46,863 nt of DNA from an uncultured Clostridia bacterium (GTDB lineage: Bacteria; Bacillota; Clostridia; Oscillospirales; Acutalibacteraceae). Under the pieces are notes generated by a model. The model worked only from the letters and a program-made list of their open reading frames with translations. It had not been told where the DNA came from and made no database searches. Shown piece after piece: positions 39,974-46,863 of this stretch. The stretch is from the NCBI GenBank assembly GCA_946484175.1, contig CAMLSX010000014.1, positions 1 through 46,863 of the forward strand, in the 5' to 3' direction. How positions within the stretch are numbered: position 1 is the stretch's first letter; the number at the start of each line of letters is the position of its first letter. Made by a program: the position numbers and the translations under genes.

Positions 39974-41698
39974 TTACACCATATCCCATAAGGATCGTGC
40001 CTGCTCATACAACCAATCTGCACGAAGCTTGATGCCCGTTTCATCCCAAACATCCTTCTGCAGCGCATCATGGATGGTGGTGAGTCCTGCAGCGCAAACA
40101 GCCAGACCAGGGTTATTTACGCCCTTTCCGGTTTTCTTTGCGTCCCAGCTGCTATCTCTGATCGAAGCATTCAACGACTGTGGAATAATAGCAAGGTTTC
40201 CAAGTGTCAGCAGCATGGAGTCTCTTTGACGCGCCTCTGCATCTGTAGCACAAGGTGCCCAGTTGTTTCTCCATTTCTTCGGCATCATATGCTCCACACT
40301 GTAATTGTTGAATCCGAGCAACGTGGTGGAACTCTTTGCCGAGCGGATGCCTGCTTCCAGCAGATACAGGATGCCTCTAGTCTGCAAATTAACCAGCTTA
40401 GCGGTCTTAAATCCATTCAGCAAATCATCGTCGCTGGGCACAAATGTTGTGGCATCGTTACCCTTATTCAGACGCTCCTTCAGCGTTTCTGCATCCAACA
40501 CACTGTTCAGAATCAGCGATGTAAACAGATTGTTGTAGTTCTTTGTGGGAGCATGCACGATCATGCGCTTCATCAGATAGCTTTCCAGAATGCCGTAAAT
40601 CTTACGAAGCTCGTTCTGATTCTCGACATTCTTAGCCACATACAGTATGTAAGGAATTAGTGTTGTGTTCTTTAAACCGAACACAATCACATTTATTCGC
40701 TCAATACCAGGTGCCGCAGGAAGACCCATGTTGCAGTATTCAGGACGGAAAGTTTCCGCGAAGCATTTTGCGTACTCTGCCATCTGTCCCAGCACCACGC
40801 TCTTATCACCGTTGCAGTAGTGCTCGATGAAGTCTTGATACGACTTTGCAAGATGATCCACTCTTGAATAGACGATCTTATTCTCGGCAGTGATGTTATA
40901 CTGCTTGTTCTGCAGAAAGATCTGGAAGTATGCGTCGAAGAAAATATCAATCAAAGAGCGCTTGATACGGCCAGTCTCCAGTTCCTGCTCCCAATAGAGT
41001 CGTGTCTCGCTATCCTTTTCAAAGATAGCAACCCAGTTCTTTTCATATTCCTGAACATTGTCCTTGTTGTAGAAGTAGTTCTTTAAAAGTTCTGCTGTGG
41101 TAAGACGCACGCCCAGAGAGTTAATCGTGTCGAATACCTGCTGCTCGTCTTCGCCGTCCAAAAGGTCGATACACACGAACTGCACATTCTGTTTGATAAT
41201 ATTCCTGTCCAGCTTATCGGGCTCAATTTTCTTGAGAAAATAATTGAACGCAGAAATGATCTGTGACGCAGGCATCACATTGGGGATTTCCTCTAGCTTA
41301 TCTTGACGCATAACCGTGTCGAACGCGCTGATATCGTTTCTGCCGTGTTGGAGAACAATGGTGTCATCTTCCAGACGGAAATCCCTTTCAAACAGCCGGT
41401 TCTCATTCTTCTTTAAGCACAACACCTTGAAGAAAATCATCAGCGTTGTCAGTCTCTGCTGCCCGTCAATCACGATTTTGCAGTCAGAAAAGTGATCCCA
41501 AGTGTTGGGGGTCTTTCCACTTTTAAAAATAATTGATCCCAAAAAGTATGGCTTCTTCGTTTTTGTTACGAATTCCATATCTGCGAGAAATCTGTCCCAT
41601 TGCTCGTCGTCCCAAACATAGGCGCGTTGATAAAATGGAACTTCCAGTAGTCTGGAACCGTTGAAAATGCCGTTTATAAGTATTTCGCCAGCTTTCAT
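39974..41698 (-). CDS. DUF262/DUF1524 protein (GmrSD-like modification-dependent nuclease)
   Basis: A 574-residue protein. The N-terminal DUF262 (ParB/Srx-like) carries VPFYQRAYVWDDEQWDRFL (about 20-38) and the core IDGQQRLTTLM (about 76-86), where NTP is bound or hydrolysed. The C-terminal DUF1524 is an HNH-type nuclease with YSVEHMMPKKW (His-x-x-Pro) and LGNLAIIPQSLNASIRDSSW. GmrSD and BrxU with this layout cut phage DNA carrying modified or glucosylated cytosine, using NTP. AAGGAG is 7 bases before the ATG. It lies 37 bases after the Argonaute gene and 47 before the SRA-like gene, suggesting one operon and possibly a joint reader-nuclease unit. Confidence 0.88.
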   Translation of the reverse strand: MKAGEILINGIFNGSRLLEVPFYQRAYVWDDEQWDRFLADMEFVTKTKKPYFLGSIIFKSGKTPNTWDHFSDCKIVIDGQQRLTTLMIFFKVLCLKKNENRLFERDFRLEDDTIVLQHGRNDISAFDTVMRQDKLEEIPNVMPASQIISAFNYFLKKIEPDKLDRNIIKQNVQFVCIDLLDGEDEQQVFDTINSLGVRLTTAELLKNYFYNKDNVQEYEKNWVAIFEKDSETRLYWEQELETGRIKRSLIDIFFDAYFQIFLQNKQYNITAENKIVYSRVDHLAKSYQDFIEHYCNGDKSVVLGQMAEYAKCFAETFRPEYCNMGLPAAPGIERINVIVFGLKNTTLIPYILYVAKNVENQNELRKIYGILESYLMKRMIVHAPTKNYNNLFTSLILNSVLDAETLKERLNKGNDATTFVPSDDDLLNGFKTAKLVNLQTRGILYLLEAGIRSAKSSTTLLGFNNYSVEHMMPKKWRNNWAPCATDAEARQRDSMLLTLGNLAIIPQSLNASIRDSSWDAKKTGKGVNNPGLAVCAAGLTTIHDALQKDVWDETGIKLRADWLYEQARSLWDMV

Positions 41699-41735
41699 AG
41701 CGTTTCTCCTTCTTTATTACATTAATAACACAGAA

Positions 41736-44700
41736 TTACATGAAATAGCGATAATCGTAGAGGGATCCTTCGCAATGCGATAGCAACCAGCCTACGCGCG
41801 CGATTTCAATAGACGATTCTATCGTACACGGAAGCTTCGAATACAGGTTAAAGCTATTCCAATTCATTTTTGACAACCCAAGAATCTCGGTGGCAATTTG
41901 AGCCATGTCACTGGAGCCATAATGTCGCACAACCTTCAAAGGCAGCGGGACTGTTTTTCCACCCTGGAAAAACTTGAACTTGGGGTTGCGTACAGAAGGC
42001 GCGATACCATGTGTATACAGATACATGGTGTTTTCGGTGATTGGGAAGCACATACCGCGACGTACAGGAAATCCATCAACGTTGCTATGATCATAATTAA
42101 GAGCAAAGCACTTCAAGTCATCCTCATATGATATTTCAATCAAGTCAATGCTATTAACGCCTGCACTCGACAGGCTTTCCACCAACCCCTTGATTTCTTC
42201 TTTTCGGAAAGGTGTGCGTTTATGGATAACAACGCGCTTAGGAATTTCGGAAAATGAATTGTGGAACAAATCCTTGATTGTTAACCCAAGCCGGTATGCC
42301 TCGTCTTCGGACAGGTAGGGGTTGTCCTTTCTATCGAACTGAACATCATGTATTTTAGAGAGTCGGTATTTCATACCCTGTCCGTCAGAGGAATAAATAT
42401 GGCTGCAACCAACAACAACGTTGTTTTTATTCGCGCCACGCATTACGCTGTATCCAATTCCAGCAAACGCAGTATCAGGTTGGGTACCCGTGATTGTCCA
42501 GGGTATCCTACCCGATTTAACGTATAACGCAAGTGACAATGCCCACATTATCTGGCAGTGCAGCTCACTATCAATTGTCTTTTGACGAACAAACTGCGTT
42601 GCTACCTGTCTCTGTGCTGCGTATGCCTTAACGTAATCATGCAAATCAAATCTTTCTGAATCGCGCGTGTATGACGTTAAATACTCATAATCTTCCGGGA
42701 TATAAATTAAAATAGCATCTACCGACTGGGCGCTTAATTGATCGATCTTTCGGGTAATAGCTTCACCAAACTCCACCGCTGCTGTATAAACATCTGGTGC
42801 ATTTGTTGAACTAATGCTTTGCCACTTGTCAGATGTGGGATTCGGCAAATCGAGACCTGTTTTAAATGCTTGGTAGAATCCCGGAAAAGTCACAAGAAAA
42901 TCGACATTGTGCTTTGCGTCCGATCGTTGATTCAGGCCAGCGATAAAACTAGAAAATTCGTTCTCATGCCCTGCAGGACAAATAACCCCTGCCACGATTG
43001 AATGACGCAGCACACCATTGTTCAGAGGATAATCAACCGGTGCATTATTTATTAGTCCTAACATCGGATGATAATTTTCGGTAAAATCTCTCGAAGCAGT
43101 GTTATAAAACCGCAATTGCGGATCTCTGTATTCTTTGCCACGGAAAATAATTCTTTTAGATAGCTCTGGTTTAATGCTTGCCTGTCTGGGTAAGCCATAA
43201 TTAATACCAATCAACGCACTGCGCGCAACAACGACAAACTTAAACGGAGAAATGGAATTAACGGGGTAATTTACCGTTAATCTATCGTTTCCGAGCAGTT
43301 TACGAGCCCACCTGACAATATAGGAACTTGTATTGGGGTTCGGCCGACCACTATTGACCGCTGCACTAAACCTGTCTGCAAACTGTTTCTTTTCTTCTTT
43401 TGACAGCTCCGTGTCGTCAGCATACATGTAGCTGGGTGCGAACGTCAAATACGAGTGTTTGATGTCAAACACTATCGCAACACGAACTCCACTAAAAGCT
43501 GTTAGGGTTTTACCGCCAATCTGATATTTCAGGACCTCTTTCGTGTCCCAGATTTTATCTTTTGAATACCCTAAATTATGAGCTTCCGCCATGATGCGTG
43601 TGACCGTTTTCAACAGCAATTCTTGCATTGTCCCGTTATTGGCAACGAAGTTGCGCGGTAATGGACATAGCTCGACAGAACCTTTTATCCTTGAAGAACA
43701 AATATCCTCGATCGTTTCTTTTGCTCCCCAAGCATAAATCACACCTTTATGGGGTACAGCCATAATATCCTGTTTGCCCAATTGACGACAAAAATCCCAC
43801 GGTTTTTCTTCAGGCTCATAGGAAACCTCAAACTGATAGCACTGCGACGGGAAAGCAATAGGGTATGCATTTGTGCCGGCTACCTTGTTCACAGGTTCTT
43901 CAGGCAACAAAAAGCCAACACTTTGAGGCTCCACAGCAACGGCCAGTTTTCTCTTTAGCTCATCTACTTTGGAAATAAAGCTATTGTCACTGCTCATGCA
44001 ATGGCGAGTAATGGAATACATCGCACTATCAAAGCCTGATGTAGGAATATAAAACGCAGTGCGCCCGTGTTCATTCGCATGATTAATAAGAGCTGCAACC
44101 GACGCAGGTGCGTCTTGCCCGTAACCACACCAAAATAGTTTGCCTGCTCCGCGCTCGCTGTACACCTGTGTTAACGCCTGCATCAAAGATTTATCGCGAC
44201 CGCTGTATCCAAATACAATCAAATCACGGTTTGTCAATTCATGACGCAGAGCCTTAACAAGCTCGCCATCTTGTGAGTCGAGCTCCTGTTCCGTATTTTT
44301 CAGGTCGCCGTATTTGTAGTCTCCATGTAGCGCAACACACAACAATTCACCAGCCACATCACCTCTATATATTCTGTCGGAGGTTTGTGCGGTGATTTCA
44401 ATCGGAATCAGCGGTGTGTATTGATGTGCGCATTTTGCCATAAGACCGTCGAAATTCGTGGTCCATACGCTTTTGATGATATTCCGTTGTGCCAGCATTG
44501 CTATTAGGTGATAACCCAAACTTGGTTCGCGTCCTGCTATCAATCCTTGGAAATACTTCCGCCGATCGTCGGGGATTGGATATGCTTTTTCAACAAAGAA
44601 GGAATATTCCTCTGCGCTGTTCTCGGTGGGAAATGAATTTTGCGCATCTATCCAACTTTGGATTACACGACGCACATTATCCTGTTTGGGGTTATCATAC

Positions 44701-44882
44701 GTTCCTATCATTCCAGGATTGCGTGAAAGGAAAATTTCCTTTTTCCATTCCCAAATGCACTCTACAGCAGACTGAATACCGGATTCAACTGATGCACCCG
44801 CTCCAAGCAGAATAGAATGTGGCGTATCAATATTCTGTTTTATCGAACGCAAAAACTCATCCATTTGAAGTGTTTGCATCAT
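41736..44882 (-). CDS. Single-chain SIR2-APAZ-Argonaute (fused SPARSA-type protein)
   Basis: A 1048-residue fusion. Residues 1-290 are a SIR2 NADase: LLGAGASVESG (25-35), TTNFDG (N143), LHGD (H186) and FGYSG (224-228) are intact, so NAD+ cleavage is expected. About 310-590 would be the APAZ region that wraps guide-target duplexes. From 590 comes a short-pAgo MID (GLINNAPVDYPLNN, FPGFYQAF), with R757/Q763/K789 (ATQFV, YVKSGRIPW) as likely 5'-phosphate contacts, then PIWI to the end (GIGYSVM, VVIHKRTPFRKEEI, LSKMNWNSFNLYSKLP). The PIWI Asp positions are replaced (GIGYS, HKRTPF), so it should not cut targets. By analogy with SPARSA, guide-directed binding of invader nucleic acid triggers NAD+ loss and cell death. 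GGAGG precedes the ATGATG; the second ATG (44879) is better spaced. Confidence 0.92.
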   Translation of the reverse strand: MMQTLQMDEFLRSIKQNIDTPHSILLGAGASVESGIQSAVECIWEWKKEIFLSRNPGMIGTYDNPKQDNVRRVIQSWIDAQNSFPTENSAEEYSFFVEKAYPIPDDRRKYFQGLIAGREPSLGYHLIAMLAQRNIIKSVWTTNFDGLMAKCAHQYTPLIPIEITAQTSDRIYRGDVAGELLCVALHGDYKYGDLKNTEQELDSQDGELVKALRHELTNRDLIVFGYSGRDKSLMQALTQVYSERGAGKLFWCGYGQDAPASVAALINHANEHGRTAFYIPTSGFDSAMYSITRHCMSSDNSFISKVDELKRKLAVAVEPQSVGFLLPEEPVNKVAGTNAYPIAFPSQCYQFEVSYEPEEKPWDFCRQLGKQDIMAVPHKGVIYAWGAKETIEDICSSRIKGSVELCPLPRNFVANNGTMQELLLKTVTRIMAEAHNLGYSKDKIWDTKEVLKYQIGGKTLTAFSGVRVAIVFDIKHSYLTFAPSYMYADDTELSKEEKKQFADRFSAAVNSGRPNPNTSSYIVRWARKLLGNDRLTVNYPVNSISPFKFVVVARSALIGINYGLPRQASIKPELSKRIIFRGKEYRDPQLRFYNTASRDFTENYHPMLGLINNAPVDYPLNNGVLRHSIVAGVICPAGHENEFSSFIAGLNQRSDAKHNVDFLVTFPGFYQAFKTGLDLPNPTSDKWQSISSTNAPDVYTAAVEFGEAITRKIDQLSAQSVDAILIYIPEDYEYLTSYTRDSERFDLHDYVKAYAAQRQVATQFVRQKTIDSELHCQIMWALSLALYVKSGRIPWTITGTQPDTAFAGIGYSVMRGANKNNVVVGCSHIYSSDGQGMKYRLSKIHDVQFDRKDNPYLSEDEAYRLGLTIKDLFHNSFSEIPKRVVIHKRTPFRKEEIKGLVESLSSAGVNSIDLIEISYEDDLKCFALNYDHSNVDGFPVRRGMCFPITENTMYLYTHGIAPSVRNPKFKFFQGGKTVPLPLKVVRHYGSSDMAQIATEILGLSKMNWNSFNLYSKLPCTIESSIEIARVGWLLSHCEGSLYDYRYFM

Positions 44883-44975
44883 TGATCCTCCTTTGGCTTT
44901 CGCAGTTGTTCAGCCGCATTTTGGTGGCTAATAAACTTGTTTCAGCGTTGTTTGTATACAACGCCACCTAATACA

Positions 44976-46628
44976 TCACTTTTGATCCTGCTCCTTGCAA
45001 GTACAATAATAAACGAAAACAGCATTAACCACACACGTGTATAAATAGAACAGCGTATATGGAAGCGAGCGCGGGATCTCATGGATTTTTATATCTGACA
45101 GATGGGCCAACCGGTTACGGTAATTTAAACCTACATAACCGTATTTGGACAAGTAGAATCCTATGCCTTTCATCAGATCCACGGACAAGATTCCTTCAAT
45201 GATTTCATTGCTCAACAACGGCCCTAACTGTATCAGATCGTCCGAAAGAATTACATTTTTCTCCGTTTTGTACGTAAGACGCAGCAGCTTTTCGATACAA
45301 GCAATAATCAACATGCTTGCTCCGTATACAAGTGACCAGCAGTTCTCAGCACCTTCTTTTTTTCTTGCTGCAGACACAAATTGCAACGACTGCTCCATCG
45401 TGAGTAAATCATTGATAAGCGCTTCATCTTCATAGTTGCAATGATTCGAGACTGCTTCCAGAACGGCCGCCAATGACGAAACAAATTCTTCATAATACTG
45501 CTGGTTGTTAATCAGTTGCATCAGCATCGCCGTACCCACAGATCCTGAGATTTGTATTTTCTGTTGCCTGCTGTAGGTGAAATAATCATCCGTGTCAATA
45601 TTATGCGACACCATATCCACCAACGAAGGTTCGTCGGTTTCAGCATAAGTGAAATTGCTGACAACTTCACCATCTATAAAAGAATGTGTCATATGGAGCA
45701 GCTTAGAAATCCACTCTGCTTCAGAACTCCAGATGGTGTCCGCTATATCAGAAGGAATTTCATGTGAAAACACACTTCCATGATTATCCAGGTAATCTGT
45801 CAACTTAGCGTCAAACGCCTTGTATGCTTCTTCGAATTTGCTTAGCTCCTGCTGGCCATAATTAATTTCCGAAAAATAGCGACGCACACGACGCATGCTG
45901 TCACCATAAGCGAGGAGATCACGATCAATCGCCGTTTGCAAAATATCAATTGATAGCGCTATAATACGAGCTCTTAACACCGCCAAGCATTCCGCCCCAG
46001 CCTGGGTAGATTCCGGAATGGTTTTTACAATTTCTAATAGTGTTTTACATTTAGAACGTATAAGATTTTTAACGTTTTCCTCAGAAAAGACCAGTTCATA
46101 CAGCACTGAAGATGAAAGAAGTTTTTTCTTCAAATCATCATAATAATTCACGAACACGAACCAGTGCTCTGTGGCAAGGAATGTAAACACCTCTTCTGAA
46201 ATACCCGGTTGATATTGGATGCAAAACTCCACCAAAGGAAAAAACAGTTCTCGCATTCCTTCATCGGTGTTCTTGCGGATAATGATGCTTTCATGCTCTC
46301 GATTAATTAATTTGATGATTTTTCCGATAGGAAAAGCCTTCATGGTCATTGATGCAGCATCAACTAACTCTTTGAGCGTTTCCTGCTGCTCCGCTTCATT
46401 AACCGAATCGACTACAGCCAAAAATGAGGATATTCTTTTGGCAGCAAAATAATCGAAAAGGTTTGCCGTCGTTTTCACTTCAGCAGTAGTGTTTTTGAGG
46501 CCATCTAATATGATTTGCGCATGTGCCAGTGCTTCGTTCGCGTCGAAGTACATATAGGTGTCTGCCTTCTGACTATGCTGCAGAGTAATGCTAATATCAT
46601 TATCCCGAATCGTTTTATAAATTCCCAT
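44976..46628 (-). CDS. Helical protein with C-terminal HEPN-like motif (DUF4209-like), upstream of the Argonaute
   Basis: A 550-residue, almost entirely helical cytoplasmic protein. The C-terminal 110 residues contain GYVGLNYRNRLAHLSD, where R504 and H509 form an Rx4H motif of the HEPN superfamily; the N-Y/L-RN-x-AH context matches DUF4209. HEPN proteins with this motif are usually RNases acting in toxin-antitoxin, CRISPR or abortive-infection systems. I see no domain in the N-terminal 380 residues. The ATG at 46628 follows GGAGG by 7 bases; the TTG at 46631 is rejected. The Argonaute gene follows after 93 bases with no terminator between, so they are probably one transcript. Confidence 0.7.
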   Translation of the reverse strand: MGIYKTIRDNDISITLQHSQKADTYMYFDANEALAHAQIILDGLKNTTAEVKTTANLFDYFAAKRISSFLAVVDSVNEAEQQETLKELVDAASMTMKAFPIGKIIKLINREHESIIIRKNTDEGMRELFFPLVEFCIQYQPGISEEVFTFLATEHWFVFVNYYDDLKKKLLSSSVLYELVFSEENVKNLIRSKCKTLLEIVKTIPESTQAGAECLAVLRARIIALSIDILQTAIDRDLLAYGDSMRRVRRYFSEINYGQQELSKFEEAYKAFDAKLTDYLDNHGSVFSHEIPSDIADTIWSSEAEWISKLLHMTHSFIDGEVVSNFTYAETDEPSLVDMVSHNIDTDDYFTYSRQQKIQISGSVGTAMLMQLINNQQYYEEFVSSLAAVLEAVSNHCNYEDEALINDLLTMEQSLQFVSAARKKEGAENCWSLVYGASMLIIACIEKLLRLTYKTEKNVILSDDLIQLGPLLSNEIIEGILSVDLMKGIGFYLSKYGYVGLNYRNRLAHLSDIKIHEIPRSLPYTLFYLYTCVVNAVFVYYCTCKEQDQK

Positions 46629-46681
46629 CAAATGGCCTCCTTTGCAACTCTATTTAAACACAGTTGTGTTGCCTTGTACCA

Positions 46682-46709
46682 CCGGCAGACGGATTGCTCC
46701 ATCTGCCGG
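46682..46709 (-). other. Intercistronic hairpin
   Basis: CCGGCAGA and TCTGCCGG form an 8-bp stem between the partial gene at the window edge and the HEPN-like gene. No T-run follows on the minus strand, so a terminator is unlikely and the genes may be co-transcribed. Confidence 0.5.
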
Positions 46710-46717
46710 CTGTAGCT

Positions 46718-46863
46718 TTATTCGATTAAGCCATCAGTTTCAAAAATATGATCCAGTTCGTCATTGGAGAAGGCACGTAGCACTTTATCACGTACTGCCA
46801 TGTCCGTCAGATCCAAGCGAATGAATCTGCTGGTGCCGCCAGCATCCGTTGTCTTGTGGATCA
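46718..46863 (-). CDS. C-terminal fragment of an unidentified gene (cut by window end)
   Basis: Only the last 47 codons are visible, ending in TAA at 46718-46720. The translation includes HKTTDAGGTSRFIRLDLTDM and FSNDELDHIFETDGLIE, an acidic soluble tail. It cannot be assigned. Same strand and 89 bases upstream of the HEPN-like start, so it may be part of the same defence operon. Confidence 0.7.
   Translation of the reverse strand, partial: IHKTTDAGGTSRFIRLDLTDMAVRDKVLRAFSNDELDHIFETDGLIE

Noticed and set aside
41736-44882. An ordinary catalytically active long Argonaute
   Set aside because: The N/PAZ layout is absent, the first half is SIR2, and the PIWI positions expected to hold Asp read GIGYS and HKRTPF.

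Overview
The window looks like chromosome from an anaerobic, spore-forming Clostridia member, most likely Oscillospiraceae/Ruminococcaceae and gut-associated. The evidence is a complete cotJABC spore-coat operon, several rubredoxin and ferredoxin proteins, a sortase-type surface protein with Ser-Glu-Pro repeats, an opp peptide importer and glycan-active enzymes (GH43, GH125, a sulfatase). Species cannot be told from sequence alone. Strong Shine-Dalgarno sites and sigma-A-like promoters (TTGxxx-N17-TATAAT) precede most genes, and hairpin terminators end most transcription units.

Layout 1-28.9 kb (core metabolism): the 3' end of a cell-wall protein; a sugar-phosphate nucleotidyltransferase; cotJABC; a two-gene rubredoxin/ferredoxin operon; a MATE exporter behind an intergenic region with four copies of one heptamer; a ferredoxin divergent from a Crp/Fnr regulator, with a shared palindrome; a lipoprotein/dipeptidase/sulfatase operon; a TIM-barrel isomerase-like gene; GH43; Xaa-Pro aminopeptidase next to oppBCDF and oppA (oppA and oppBCDF have separate promoters); a carbon-starvation gene cstA wrecked by an internal deletion; GH125; cyclophilin; exonuclease III; a DUF4037 protein; and a beta-CASP RNase.

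Layout 28.9-29.4 kb (junction): a strong promoter reads into the 5' half of a tRNA-Arg(CCU) that breaks off at the anticodon stem, followed about 180 bp later by a complete but different tRNA-Arg(CCU). This is the scar of an anticodon-loop integration and the left border of an accessory region that runs off the right end of the window.

Layout 29.4-46.9 kb (mobile element with defence cargo, all genes on the minus strand): a DUF2188 protein and its partner, a Fic protein, a tyrosine integrase with a built-in HTH-like segment, an excisionase, a primase-helicase, a small HTH protein, a non-coding stretch with short iteron-like repeats, three small hypotheticals, then a tight defence-like cluster. 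In transcription order the cluster is: a partial gene at the window edge, a protein with a C-terminal HEPN-like Rx4H motif, a single-chain SIR2-APAZ-MID-PIWI Argonaute (1048 aa), a GmrSD-like DUF262/DUF1524 protein, an SRA-like modified-base reader, a Nudix hydrolase and a DUF2971 protein.

The most exciting part is 37.7-46.9 kb. A one-polypeptide relative of the SPARSA system (guide-directed Argonaute sensing that triggers NAD+ destruction by SIR2) sits directly downstream of a putative HEPN ribonuclease and upstream of what looks like a modification-dependent restriction module.
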